Below are positions 17,896 to 26,361 of a DNA stretch of 64,000 nt, one piece after another. Numbering within the stretch: the first letter of the stretch is position 1; each line of letters starts with the position of its first letter. Origin of the DNA: Chitinophaga cymbidii (lineage in GTDB: Bacteria; Bacteroidota; Bacteroidia; Chitinophagales; Chitinophagaceae); contig NZ_BKAU01000004.1 in assembly GCF_007992715.1 (NCBI RefSeq), forward strand, positions 496,001 to 560,000. Direction: 5' to 3'. The notes beneath the pieces were generated by a model, which saw only the letters and a list, made by a program, of their open reading frames with translations, was not told where the DNA came from and did not search any database. The position numbers and the translations under genes were made by a program.

Positions 17896-18534
17896 CAAAC
17901 GCTGTTCCACGGCCATCTTGATCAGCGCGGCGGTATTGCTGGCGTCGAATTTCTGCATCAGGTTCCTGCGGTGCGTTTCCACGGTGAACTGGCTCACGCA
18001 AAGCTCATCGGCAATGCTGGCGGAAGTTCTGCCCGCCGCGATCATGCCCAGCACCTGCTTTTCCCTTTTGGTCAGATGCGGGATCTGCTTCAGCTCGTTT
18101 TGTACCGGGCGCGTCATGATGGCCGTTATTTCCGCACTCAGCGCGATACGTCCGTTCAGCACCTCATGTATGCAATGCACCAGCTCGTCGCCGGAAGCGT
18201 TTTTGAGCAGGTAGCCGCTTGCGCCCTGCTGTAACATTTGCATGATAATGCTTCGCTCGTTATGATTGCTGATGATCAGTATTTTGGTATCGGGCGCATG
18301 TATTTTTATTTCGCGGCATACTTCCACGCCGTTCAGGTCCGGCAGCGTAATGTCCAGCAAAACGATGTCGATGTGCGGCTGCTCTTTTAAAAAGGAAAGA
18401 AATGCGCCGCCGGTGGTGAATGACTGCACGATATGCAGCCCCTCTTCTCCCTGCAGCAGGGATTGCAGCCCTTCTATCACGATAGGGTGATCATCAACGA
18501 TCACCAGTGTTGCGTCCGTTTTATTCGCTGACAT
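17890..18534 (-). CDS. NarL/LuxR-type response regulator
   Basis: 214 aa. The receiver domain (about 8-125) has the acidic pair Asp14-Asp15, the phospho-acceptor Asp61 in VLLDITLPD and the Lys in GYLLKNAS. The LuxR-type HTH is at about 148-205 (LTKREKQVLGMIAAGRTSASIADEL, FTVETHRRNL). It overlaps the 3' end of the sensor kinase gene by 14 nt, so the pair is co-translated and is the cognate partner. Targets are not visible in the window. Confidence 0.95.
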   Translation of the reverse strand: MSANKTDATLVIVDDHPIVIEGLQSLLQGEEGLHIVQSFTTGGAFLSFLKEQPHIDIVLLDITLPDLNGVEVCREIKIHAPDTKILIISNHNERSIIMQMLQQGASGYLLKNASGDELVHCIHEVLNGRIALSAEITAIMTRPVQNELKQIPHLTKREKQVLGMIAAGRTSASIADELCVSQFTVETHRRNLMQKFDASNTAALIKMAVEQRLL

Positions 18535-20494
18535 TCAGTTCAATATTAATCGTAGTACCTTCACCGGGCACGGAATCCACTTCCATTTTTCCTTTCAGGA
18601 AGTCCACGCGGTTGCGGATATTATTCCAGCCCAGTCCGGCTTTTTTATTCATTTGCGGGTCGAAGCCCTTGCCGTTGTCTTCAATGGCGAGGTAGAACAT
18701 ATGCTGGTTCTGGCTGCATTGCAGGATGATCTTGCTGGCGCCGGAATGCTTGATGGCGTTGGCGAGCAGCTCCTGCGCGATGCGGTAGATCACGATCTGC
18801 GTTTTCTCCGGCAGGTCAGGCTGCACGCCCAGCGCTTCGAAGTGGATGTCCAGTCCGGGTACGGTGTTCAGCTCGCACATGTCTTTCAGTGCTGTTTCCA
18901 GCCCGAAGTTCAGCAGGGATTCCGGCATCATGTTGCGGGCAATGCCCCGCAGTTCGTTCACGGAGTTGTCCAGCTGCTGAATGATCTGTATCAGCCTGGC
19001 TTTTCCGGGCACTGTGCCCGGCAGCCCTTCCACGGTGCCGGAGAGGTTCATCTTTACACCGGCCAGCATGCCACCAAGGCCGTCATGCAGATCGCGGGCC
19101 AGCCGCTGGCGTTCCCGTTCTTCGCCTTCCAGGATCGCTTTGGTCAGTTCCAGCTGCTTCTGCTGCTCCGCTTCCGCTATTTTCCGGGCGGAAAGTTTTT
19201 TGTGGCTCCTGTAATACAGCAGCGCGAATACCGTAACGATCAGCAGGAAGATGCAGGCGGAGGCCAGCAGCCACGTCATCAGCCAGGCGTTCCGCGAAGA
19301 AAGGTCCGCCTGTTCGTTAGCCGCTTTCAGCGCAATGATCTCTTTCTGGTTTTCCGCGTTCCGGAACTTTACTTCCAGCGCGTTGATGTCATGCAGCAGC
19401 CGGCTTTCATACATGCTGTCACTCAGCTGGCTGTAACGTTTCAGCCAGGTGTAGGCAAGCGGCATGTTTCCCAGCCCGGCGTAGGCTTCAGACAGGCGGG
19501 AATAGGTTTCGATCTGGTTATCCACCAGTGACATGGCATCCTCATCCTTCAGCAATCCGGTTAATACCTGCCGTGCCTTTTCATAGCTTTTTTGCGCCAG
19601 CAATGCCCGTACTTTCGCGTATTGCAGCTCCTGTATCCGGTATATTTTGTTGGCGCCGCCGGCCGTAGCGATCCCTTTATCAAAACTGTTTAACGCTTTA
19701 TCATACTCCTTCCGTTCATGATGGTACATGCCTTCCACCAGGTAATAGCCGGAATTCATATCGGATTCCGGATGCGGTGCGAGGATGATCCGCATGCTGT
19801 CCAGCATTACCTTTACACGTTGCAGGTTTTTCAGGTAGATGTAGTTCTCGCCCGCGCGGTAGTAGGCGGATACCAGCATGGCCGTGCGGTCGCTGCCCCC
19901 CTGAAGATAGCTGATGGCATTGTTCAGGTACGGTTCCGCTTTGCCGTATTGCTCCGTATTCATAAAGGCCAGGCCGATGCTCGTGTATTGCGAACCGATC
20001 AGCACGCTGTCCCCCGACTGCTCGGCGAGCGGCAGGGCCTTGCTCAGCAGGATGTCCAGGTAACCTTCATCATCATCCTGGCGTTGCCGGATGACCGCCA
20101 TGTTGCGCCAGGCGTTGGCCCGTACCCGGTAGGCATCTTTGGTAGCAAATCTGCTCATCAATGAATCCGTTTTCCGGTAAGCCGCTTCGCTTTTTTCCAT
20201 GTCAGTGCCATAGTAAAAATAACCCTCCTGTGAAGCGGCGTAGCCCTGCATGAAAGGAGAGTGCCGGCTGAAGCGCTTTCCTTCTGCAAGATGATGCGCT
20301 GCTTTCGCGGAATCCCTGGCCAGCCAGTAGATGGTGAGGGTGAAGTGAAGTTTGGCCTTCACGCTGTCGTTGGTTTCCTGCTGCAAAACCTTGCCCAGGC
20401 TGTCAGCATACCCCGGCCCGAACAAGGGCAATTGGGCTGAGCAGAGGGAGGGAAGGCTGATAAGAAAATAAAGGACGTAGATGTAACGGGTCAT
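18521..20494 (-). CDS. TPR-containing sensor histidine kinase (HisKA_3 type)
   Basis: 657 aa. A signal peptide (ending CSAQ, residue 21) leads to a large periplasmic region of TPR-like repeats (about 30-390, for example YTSIGLAFMNTEQYGKAEPYLNNA and YDKALNSFDKGI), a membrane span (about 401-425), a coiled stretch, the HisKA_3 box RQRLARDLHDGLGG with His470, and an HATPase (QELLANAIKHSG, IEDNGKGF, GLGWNNI). This NarX-like kinase signals to the LuxR-type regulator encoded next, with which it overlaps. The signal is unknown; the TPR part suggests sensing through protein contacts. Confidence 0.93.
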   Translation of the reverse strand: MTRYIYVLYFLISLPSLCSAQLPLFGPGYADSLGKVLQQETNDSVKAKLHFTLTIYWLARDSAKAAHHLAEGKRFSRHSPFMQGYAASQEGYFYYGTDMEKSEAAYRKTDSLMSRFATKDAYRVRANAWRNMAVIRQRQDDDEGYLDILLSKALPLAEQSGDSVLIGSQYTSIGLAFMNTEQYGKAEPYLNNAISYLQGGSDRTAMLVSAYYRAGENYIYLKNLQRVKVMLDSMRIILAPHPESDMNSGYYLVEGMYHHERKEYDKALNSFDKGIATAGGANKIYRIQELQYAKVRALLAQKSYEKARQVLTGLLKDEDAMSLVDNQIETYSRLSEAYAGLGNMPLAYTWLKRYSQLSDSMYESRLLHDINALEVKFRNAENQKEIIALKAANEQADLSSRNAWLMTWLLASACIFLLIVTVFALLYYRSHKKLSARKIAEAEQQKQLELTKAILEGEERERQRLARDLHDGLGGMLAGVKMNLSGTVEGLPGTVPGKARLIQIIQQLDNSVNELRGIARNMMPESLLNFGLETALKDMCELNTVPGLDIHFEALGVQPDLPEKTQIVIYRIAQELLANAIKHSGASKIILQCSQNQHMFYLAIEDNGKGFDPQMNKKAGLGWNNIRNRVDFLKGKMEVDSVPGEGTTINIELNVSE

Positions 20495-20582
20495 AAAACA
20501 AGGTAAATAAACAATCGATACGAAGGCGAATTAAAGTAAAATATACCGGAAAACCAGTAGAAAAAAATACAGGTTATCAGTA

Positions 20583-20614
20583 TTGTCCGGCACTGGTAAG
20601 TGAAAGTAACTTTG
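20583..20614 (+). promoter_or_regulatory. Bacteroidota-type promoter of the 20678 lipoprotein gene
   Basis: TTG at 20583-20585, a 21-nt spacer, then TAACTTTG at 20607-20614: both boxes match the consensus. The leader to the ATG at 20678 is then about 55-60 nt and A-rich. Confidence 0.65.
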
Positions 20615-20677
20615 CAAAGCAGAGAAAGCGGAAACTAAAAAAGCGATCGAAGCGCACCTAACTTAAATCTTCTCACT

Positions 20678-21064
20678 ATGAAAATGTTCATGAAATTGTT
20701 TTTGCCCGTCATGTTATTCACGATGATTTTTTCGGCATGTTCAAAGGATAAGGACAAACCTTCCGGCGGCAACCACAAAGTGGTGTTCAAAGCGGTAGGA
20801 TCGGCCGGCACCAGCATCAGTACGGTTGTCTATGTTGACGGCGGTGGCGAGAATGTCACCAAAACAGACCTGAGCGGCAGCACCTGGGAAAGCGGCGAGC
20901 TGACCTTTTCTTCCTCCGTGCAGGCCATTAGCTTCGGTGTACAGGCAACAGGCCCCAATGCCAGCGCCACGATGAAAGTGCAGATCTTTGTAGACGGTGT
21001 TATGAAGAAGGAAAGCTCCGGCACCGGTACTATACTTGTTCCTTCCGCTACTTATTATTTCTAA
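20678..21064 (+). CDS. Small putative lipoprotein, beta-rich
   Basis: 128 aa. The lipobox Cys21 lies in MIFSAC-SKDKDKP. The mature domain has alternating strands (HKVVFKAVGS, ISTVVYVDGGG, TKTDLSGSTWESGELTF, SATMKVQIFVDG), resembling a small immunoglobulin-like or SusE-like fold, but no family is recognised with confidence. Transcribed alone, with a good promoter and a terminator-like hairpin. An outer-membrane or surface location is expected. Confidence 0.85.
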   Translation: MKMFMKLFLPVMLFTMIFSACSKDKDKPSGGNHKVVFKAVGSAGTSISTVVYVDGGGENVTKTDLSGSTWESGELTFSSSVQAISFGVQATGPNASATMKVQIFVDGVMKKESSGTGTILVPSATYYF

Positions 21065-21091
21065 ACTGTCACACTGCCCCAATAAAGTTTC

Positions 21092-21114
21092 AAAGCCGCT
21101 CGCTGAGTGGCTTT
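21092..21114 (+). terminator. Intrinsic terminator-like hairpin after the small lipoprotein gene
   Basis: Arms AAAGCCGCTC (21092-21101) and GAGTGGCTTT (21105-21114) pair with one G-U and a 3-nt loop, 27 nt after the stop. The T-tract is short, so efficiency is uncertain. Confidence 0.55.
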
Positions 21115-21232
21115 GATATTTCGGGGACAGCCATTGTTTGTTACCCTTTCTTAGTTATTGTTTTCGGTGAGCTTTGCTGCTGACCGCGCTGAAGCGCTGT
21201 GCGGCCCGATATGATCATCCAGTGCGTAGCAG

Positions 21233-21892
21233 TTACCGGGCGGCCTTATATTTCTCAACGGCTTCGAGCATATTATATTTTACCAGCTCCCATATCTTTC
21301 CTCGTTTACAATCGGGGTCAAAGTCGCCATCCGCCTGCTTAAAGTTGACCAGTTGCAAAAGAAGCTCCTCTTCGTTATGTGTGTAGGGATGGCGTTGCTC
21401 ATGGAGCTTAATCAGATCTTCTAAAGCGTAAGTGTCCATCATCTCATCGATATCCCAAAAATCTTTCTTACGGCCAGTGCGGCGTATGACATCCATTTTC
21501 ATAGCCGCGATCTCGTTCACCGTAGCCATACGAACACCATCCTCCTCGTGCGCCGGCTGAATAAATGGCTCCATCGAGTAGTACAGATCAACCTTCAAAT
21601 TTTCATCCTCACTGTCCCCAACGTAATAAGAACCACCCATGGCATTTATCAGGCCGTCCCCGGTTTTATAGAAGTAGGCATACTTATTTTTCAGGTAATT
21701 CTCCTGCTCAATAAAATCGATCGACTCATACGGTGCATCAGTAAATAGGTCAATATCTATAGACATCCGGTGTCCCAGGTGCAAGCTGAGGGCTGTTCCA
21801 CCCACCAAACGGAAGGAAGCAAACGCAGGCGCAGCCATCAAATCTAAAAGTACCGTTTTTAATAAATCGGAGATCGTATCCCAATAAAGCAT
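21233..21892 (-). CDS. AbiEii/AbiGii-type nucleotidyltransferase toxin
   Basis: 219 aa. The nucleotidyltransferase core reads LVGGTALSLHLGHRMSIDIDLF (residues 29-50), with Gly31-Gly32 and the S-x-D-x-D metal motif (Ser44, Asp46, Asp48). A later KMDVIRRTGRKKDFWDID segment is typical of AbiEii proteins. Family knowledge: AbiEii-type toxins are NTP transferases, some modifying tRNA, used in abortive phage infection or plasmid stability. Its ATG overlaps the stop of the upstream HTH gene (TAATG), so translation is coupled. The DNA is AT-richer than the surroundings, consistent with horizontal transfer. Confidence 0.88.
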   Translation of the reverse strand: MLYWDTISDLLKTVLLDLMAAPAFASFRLVGGTALSLHLGHRMSIDIDLFTDAPYESIDFIEQENYLKNKYAYFYKTGDGLINAMGGSYYVGDSEDENLKVDLYYSMEPFIQPAHEEDGVRMATVNEIAAMKMDVIRRTGRKKDFWDIDEMMDTYALEDLIKLHEQRHPYTHNEEELLLQLVNFKQADGDFDPDCKRGKIWELVKYNMLEAVEKYKAAR

Positions 21893-22377
21893 TACGAACG
21901 GGTTAAGGCGTGCGGGAGAATGCGCTCAATGGTGCTTTTGCCATAAAAGCGGGTGATTTCCTGTTTTTCCTGTTCATTACCCCGCTCAAAGATACGCTTG
22001 ATGATGGCAGGTTTTTGCTCGTCCCATCGGATATTCTCTATCCGCGTATCCCAAAACAGCGCCCTACGGAACTTTTTGACATCAGGCCTGGCGATTGGGT
22101 CGCGGTGTCCGTTGATATCCCTGCTTTTTTTGAGGTTATAATGATATTGCAGGGCGGAAAGGAGTCCATCATTGAGTTGAAGCTCATGCTCAATCTTTGT
22201 AGCAAGTAACTTGCTCAAAGAACATTTGCCGGAAATAAAATCATTGATAATTTGCGGATCGGAACCAATGGTTAGAGCAATATCGTTCCCCGAAAGCTGT
22301 CTTTTCTTCAGCTCCCTTGCCAGGAATATGCCAGGATGAATTCCTTTTAAAGCATTTATTTGCTCTTCGATCTTCAT
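21892..22377 (-). CDS. HTH (XRE/HigA-like) protein with C-terminal DUF6922-like domain, candidate antitoxin
   Basis: 161 aa from the ATG at 22377; the longer frame to 22416 crosses the promoter box. The N-terminal part (about 13-65) looks like an XRE/HigA HTH: GIFLARELKKRQLSGNDIALTIGSDPQIINDFISG. The C-terminal part (about 105-155) carries ALFWDTRIENIRWDEQKPAIIKRIFERGN, which I recognise as DUF6922-like. Position and coupled translation with an AbiEii nucleotidyltransferase argue for an antitoxin that also represses the operon. Classical AbiEi antitoxins look different, so this is a variant partner. Confidence 0.82.
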   Translation of the reverse strand: MKIEEQINALKGIHPGIFLARELKKRQLSGNDIALTIGSDPQIINDFISGKCSLSKLLATKIEHELQLNDGLLSALQYHYNLKKSRDINGHRDPIARPDVKKFRRALFWDTRIENIRWDEQKPAIIKRIFERGNEQEKQEITRFYGKSTIERILPHALTRS

Positions 22378-22382
22378 TACAA

Positions 22383-22390
22383 CAAATTTA
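22383..22390 (-). promoter_or_regulatory. -7 element of the toxin-antitoxin-like operon
   Basis: TAAATTTG on the minus strand matches TAnnTTTG exactly and ends 5 nt before the HTH-gene ATG, again implying a nearly leaderless mRNA. Confidence 0.5.
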
Positions 22391-22532
22391 ATCAAAAATC
22401 GGGCAAAATTCGTCATTCGCTTCTTGTGCCCGCCTCAATGATATGAATATCAAATGTTTATACAAAGGTCATTCTCCTATAAAGAGCGGTTCAACTAGTA
22501 ATAAACTCGTAGCCGTTTTCTGTTTTGTGAGA

Positions 22533-22688
22533 TTATACGGGGTGAACAAATTTTATGTCTTTGAGTGACGATAACGGAATACCTTTGGCAATAGCCTCTT
22601 TGATCCTTCTTTTATCATCCATCATTTTGATGAAAGGATTTTCCCGTTGAGGGCGAGGTTTGTTATTTACCTTTTTGTTTTTCACCAC
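22533..22688 (-). CDS. Candidate small gene, 51 aa, unknown function
   Basis: A GTG-initiated frame of 51 codons (GTG at 22688 or 22685) running in the same direction as the downstream HTH/toxin pair. The product is basic: a KNKKVNNKPRPQREN start, FIKMMDDKRRIKEAIAKG in the middle and a PLSSLKDIKFVHPV end. The amphipathic middle and compact hydrophobic C-terminus look like a real small protein rather than noise, and similar short basic proteins occur in Bacteroidota accessory regions. TATTTTTA, one mismatch from the -7 consensus, lies 3 nt upstream. No ATG start is available, which lowers confidence. The rest of 22378-22795 holds only promoter-like AT-rich sequence. Confidence 0.45.
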   Translation of the reverse strand: MVKNKKVNNKPRPQRENPFIKMMDDKRRIKEAIAKGIPLSSLKDIKFVHPV

Positions 22689-22795
22689 GTGTAAAAATAG
22701 TTCCCCGGAAATTATAAATAAAACTTTTACTTGTTAAAATACTAACTGCTTAACTTTTTATATATTTATCCCTTTTGGATCAACTATTCCACGTT

Positions 22796-24436
22796 ATGAA
22801 GAAATTACTTTTCCCTTTATGCCTTCTGATCTCTACGCAAATCCTGGCGCAGCAAAAACTGGATGCGGACGTGGTGATCTACGGCGGTACTTCGGCGGCG
22901 GTGACGGCCGCTGTGCAAGCGAAACAGATGGGTAAATCTGTTGTGATCGTTTCTCCTGACACACATCTGGGAGGTCTGTCCTCCGGGGGCCTCGGTTTTA
23001 CCGATACCGGCGATAAGTCGGTGATCGGCGGCCTGGCGCGCGAGTTCTACCACCGCGTATACCTCCATTACCAGGAGTCCGGCGCCTGGCAATGGCAGAA
23101 AAAGGAAGAATATGGCAACAAGGGGCAGGGAACACCCGCCATGGACGGCGCCGAGCGCACCATGTGGATCTTTGAGCCGCATGTGGCCGAGCAGATCTTC
23201 GAAGACTTTATTAAAGAACATAATATCCAGGTATACCGTGACGAGTGGCTGGACCGCGAGAAAGGCGTGAAGAAAAAGAAAGGCCGCATCGTTTCTATCA
23301 GAACGCTCAGCAACAAGACCTTCACCGGTAAAATGTTCATCGACGCCACTTATGAAGGCGACCTGATGGCCGCCGCCGGCGTAAAGTACCATGTGGGCCG
23401 CGAGGCGAACAGCGTGTACGGCGAGGAGTGGAACGGCATACAGGTAGGTGTGCTGCATCACGGGCACCATTTCGGCAAAATGAATATCAGCCCCTACAAA
23501 GTGCCCGGCGATCCCAACAGCGGCCTGCTGCCCAAGGTGTCTGGCAAAGATCCCGGTAAACGCGGGGATGGTGACGACAGGATACAGGCTTACTGCTTCC
23601 GCATGTGCCTCACCAACCTGCCCGAGAACCGCATTCCTTTCCCCAAACCGGAAGGATATGATCCCGGCCAGTATGAGCTGCTGCTGCGCGTGTTCAATGC
23701 CGGCTGGCGCGAAACTTTCAATAAGTTCGACCCGATCCCGAATAAAAAGACAGACACCAATAACCACGGGCCTTTCAGCACCGATAACATCGGCATGAAC
23801 TACGATTATCCGGACGCTACTTACGTTAGAAGAAAAGAGATCATCCAGGAGCATGAGCAATACCAGAAAGGGCTAATGTACTTCATCGCCAACGATCCCC
23901 GCGTACCGGCAGACGTGCAGAACAAAATGAAAGAGTGGGGCCTCGCCAAAGACGAGTTCAGGGATAACGGCGGCTGGCCGCACCAGCTCTACATCCGCGA
24001 AGCACGCCGCATGATCGGCCAGCATGTGATGACCGAGCATGAAACCCTCAGCAAACGCGACGTGCCGCACTCTGTGGGCATGGGCTCTTACACGCTGGAC
24101 TCCCACAACGCACAGCGCTATGTAATGCCCAACGGTTTCGTGCAGAATGAAGGCGACATCGGCGTGTCCGCCAAGAAACCTTACCGCATTTCCTACGGCT
24201 CCATCATCCCTAAAAAAGAGGAATGTAAGAACCTGCTGGTGCCGGTATGCGTATCCAGCTCGCACATCGCCTTCGGCTCCATCCGCATGGAGCCCGTGTT
24301 CATGATCCTCGGTCAGAGCGCCGCCACCGCCGCCGCGCTGGCGATCGATGGCAAGGACGCCGTGCAGGACGTGGATTACGAAAAGCTGAAAACACAGCTG
24401 CTGAAAGACAAGCAACGCCTGGAATCAGCCAGATAA
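22796..24436 (+). CDS. Secreted FAD-dependent oxidoreductase
   Basis: 546 aa from the ATG at 22796, just before a signal peptide (LLISTQILAQ, cleavage near residue 19); a TTG at 22775 would hide it. The FAD-binding Rossmann motif reads DADVVIYGGTSAAVTAAVQAKQMG, followed by HLGGLSSGGLGFTD, typical of the FAD_oxidored family seen in Bacteroidota and Planctomycetes. Members are often linked to polysaccharide loci, but the reaction is not established. It probably acts in the periplasm and is transcribed alone, with a strong terminator 28 nt after the stop. Confidence 0.88.
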   Translation: MKKLLFPLCLLISTQILAQQKLDADVVIYGGTSAAVTAAVQAKQMGKSVVIVSPDTHLGGLSSGGLGFTDTGDKSVIGGLAREFYHRVYLHYQESGAWQWQKKEEYGNKGQGTPAMDGAERTMWIFEPHVAEQIFEDFIKEHNIQVYRDEWLDREKGVKKKKGRIVSIRTLSNKTFTGKMFIDATYEGDLMAAAGVKYHVGREANSVYGEEWNGIQVGVLHHGHHFGKMNISPYKVPGDPNSGLLPKVSGKDPGKRGDGDDRIQAYCFRMCLTNLPENRIPFPKPEGYDPGQYELLLRVFNAGWRETFNKFDPIPNKKTDTNNHGPFSTDNIGMNYDYPDATYVRRKEIIQEHEQYQKGLMYFIANDPRVPADVQNKMKEWGLAKDEFRDNGGWPHQLYIREARRMIGQHVMTEHETLSKRDVPHSVGMGSYTLDSHNAQRYVMPNGFVQNEGDIGVSAKKPYRISYGSIIPKKEECKNLLVPVCVSSSHIAFGSIRMEPVFMILGQSAATAAALAIDGKDAVQDVDYEKLKTQLLKDKQRLESAR

Positions 24437-24464
24437 ATTCATATCTTAAACGCATAAACGACAG

Positions 24465-24488
24465 AAGCCCTGATCATTCAGGGCTTTT
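24465..24488 (+). terminator. Intrinsic terminator of the FAD oxidoreductase gene
   Basis: AAGCCCTG (24465-24472), a 6-nt loop, and CAGGGCTT (24479-24486) followed by TT: a perfect 8-bp stem with a short T-tract. Confidence 0.85.
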
Positions 24489-24674
24489 GCCGTTTATATA
24501 ATAAATACCCGCCCCGGAAATTTTAACATTTTAATGGCTGTTCACATTTGCACCCGCCGCATTACCGCTGCTTTCCTGCGTTTCAGGGCATCCTTCCGCT
24601 TCATAATTTGTTAAAAACGAACTAAATAACACAGCTGTTGGTATAACACCAATGTACCATTCTGACGCAAATCA

Positions 24675-24706
24675 TTTTGACTTCTTCGGGTGAAATTTTA
24701 ATTTTG
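24675..24706 (+). promoter_or_regulatory. Perfect-consensus promoter, six nt before a start codon
   Basis: TTTTG at 24675-24679, a 19-nt spacer and TAATTTTG at 24699-24706: an exact Bacteroidota promoter. The ATG at 24713 follows after 6 nt, so the mRNA is leaderless or the true start is the ATG at 24746. Confidence 0.75.
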
Positions 24707-24712
24707 CGTTTC

Positions 24713-25114
24713 ATGTATCCGGACTGGCACATATTAAAAAGATGGATGATCTGCGCCGTCCTGCTGACCATTCAGCTGGCCAGCTTTGCCATGCCCGTAG
24801 CGGCCGCCCATCGCCAGCTGGCGGATGGCGCATGGCGTTTTTACGACGAAGGGCACCGCGCGCCGGAGCATGTGGAAGCGGATGAACAGCCCGCTCACGA
24901 AGTCGGTAAAACGCAAAAGCACCGCCGCAAGCACCGCCTCTATATTCCCGCGCCCTCACGGCAATATACCTACGAAAATTACGCGATTTTCCAGCTTTCG
25001 CAAGACTACTCCCTCAGCATCTTCATCCCGGAGAATAAAACCGGCGAATACCGTTTCCAGCACGCATTTCTGCCTGCCTATTATCACTTCCTCTTCCGGC
25101 TGACCCCGTTCTGA
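24713..25114 (+). CDS. Small secreted protein of unknown function
   Basis: 133 aa from the ATG at 24713; the ATG at 24746 would give a shorter product starting directly at the signal peptide (MICAVLLTIQLASFAMPVAAA). The mature part begins with a His/Glu-rich stretch (HRAPEHVEADEQPAHEV), then a basic KTQKHRRKHRLY run, and ends in an aromatic-rich C-terminus (YTYENYAIFQLSQDYSL, FLPAYYHFLFRLTPF). I know no family. It precedes the RND efflux operon in the same direction but is separated from it by a hairpin, so it is probably its own unit. The charged His-rich segment could bind metal. Confidence 0.7.
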   Translation: MYPDWHILKRWMICAVLLTIQLASFAMPVAAAHRQLADGAWRFYDEGHRAPEHVEADEQPAHEVGKTQKHRRKHRLYIPAPSRQYTYENYAIFQLSQDYSLSIFIPENKTGEYRFQHAFLPAYYHFLFRLTPF

Positions 25115-25151
25115 ACAAGACACTATTTCGGGTTTTTATTTGATTGTAACC

Positions 25152-25179
25152 GGCCGCCAGCGCGGCCAGGAGTTGTTTT
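25152..25179 (+). terminator. Hairpin with T-tract between the 24713 gene and the efflux operon
   Basis: GGCCGC (25152-25157), a 4-nt loop and GCGGCC (25162-25167), then a T-rich run to 25179. It probably ends transcription from the upstream promoter. Confidence 0.6.
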
Positions 25180-25211
25180 TTGTTGATTTTAAAGACCAAT
25201 AATATTTTGTT

Positions 25212-26330
25212 ATGCGCCTGATCAAGTGGATTTATATGTCGCTGCCCGCCTTTGCTATGGCCGGATGCGCCGCGAAAGGAGAGAAAACGAATGAAAATGA
25301 AATCAAGGTATTGCCTGTTACGCAGCTGATCGCAAAAGATACCATGCTGTACCGGTCTTATGTGACCAATATACAGGCCGTGCAGAATGTGGAGATACGC
25401 GCACGGGTAAGCGGTTTCCTTGAAAAGATCTATGTGGATGAGGGACAGGAAGTGAAAAAAGGACAGCTGCTCTTCAGCATCAGCGATGCGGAATACCGCG
25501 CGGAGCTGGCGAAAGCCAAAGCCGTGCTGAGCAATGTGATCGCGGAAACAAAGGCCGCCGAGCTGGAAACCGAGCGCGTAAAGCTGCTGGTGGAAAAGAA
25601 AGTGGTCGCCGAATCCGAGCTGGATGTGGCAAAGGCAAGACTGCTGGCCGCCGAAGCGAAGATCGACGAAGCCCGCTCCGCGGAAGCTAACGCAGAAAGA
25701 CGCCTTTCCTACACCGAAGTCCGAGCGCCGTTCAACGGTATTATTGACCGCATCCCGCTGAAGACAGGAAGCCTCATCAACGAAGGCTCCCTCTTCACTA
25801 CGGTATCGGACACACGTGAAGTATACACCTACTTCTCCGTTTCGGAGACAGAATATCTTCGCTATACAAAATCCCTGGCCAAAGGAGCCGATCATTACAA
25901 AAAGGTGCAGCTGGAACTGGCGGATGGTACCAGGTATCATCATACCGGCACCATCGAAACCATCGAAGGAGAGTTTGAAGAAAACACCGGCTCCATCGCC
26001 TTCCGCGCCCGTTTTCCCAACCCGGACAAGCTGCTCAAGCACGGGGCCAGCGGTAAAATAAAGTTGTCCAGCGAGCTGGACAGCGCCGTGATCATTCCGC
26101 AAAAAGCGGTCTTTGAGATGCAGGACAAAAACTATGTTTTCGTGGTAGATGCGGACAACAGGGTAAAGATGAGAAGCTTTACGCCACAAACCCGCTTCGC
26201 ACATTTCTACATTGTGGAAGCCGGCCTGAAGCCCGGTGACCGCGTGGTTTGCGAAGGCGTCCGCAGCATCCGCGACGGCGTGCAGATAAAGCCACGCCCG
26301 GTTGCGATGGACAGTTTGCTGCGTATTTGA
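25212..26330 (+). CDS. RND efflux periplasmic adaptor lipoprotein (AcrA/MexA type)
   Basis: 372 aa. The signal peptide ends in a lipobox with Cys19 (AMAGC-AAKG). It has the membrane-fusion-protein layout: barrel-sandwich halves (VEIRARVSGFLEKIYVDEGQEVKKGQLLFSI and YTEVRAPFNGIIDRIPLKTGSLINEGSLL-like), a helical hairpin (about 95-165) between them, then beta-barrel and membrane-proximal domains. It links the inner-membrane pump to the outer-membrane channel. The next gene starts 31 nt after its stop; the channel gene then follows, a complete tripartite set. Substrates cannot be predicted. Confidence 0.95.
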   Translation: MRLIKWIYMSLPAFAMAGCAAKGEKTNENEIKVLPVTQLIAKDTMLYRSYVTNIQAVQNVEIRARVSGFLEKIYVDEGQEVKKGQLLFSISDAEYRAELAKAKAVLSNVIAETKAAELETERVKLLVEKKVVAESELDVAKARLLAAEAKIDEARSAEANAERRLSYTEVRAPFNGIIDRIPLKTGSLINEGSLFTTVSDTREVYTYFSVSETEYLRYTKSLAKGADHYKKVQLELADGTRYHHTGTIETIEGEFEENTGSIAFRARFPNPDKLLKHGASGKIKLSSELDSAVIIPQKAVFEMQDKNYVFVVDADNRVKMRSFTPQTRFAHFYIVEAGLKPGDRVVCEGVRSIRDGVQIKPRPVAMDSLLRI

Positions 26331-26361
26331 TCAAAGACCTTTATCGGAAAATCACGAGAAC

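Noticed and set aside
22817-23860. Open frame of 347 codons antisense to the FAD oxidoreductase gene
   Set aside because: Composition mirrors the sense gene; no motif or signal sequence supports it.
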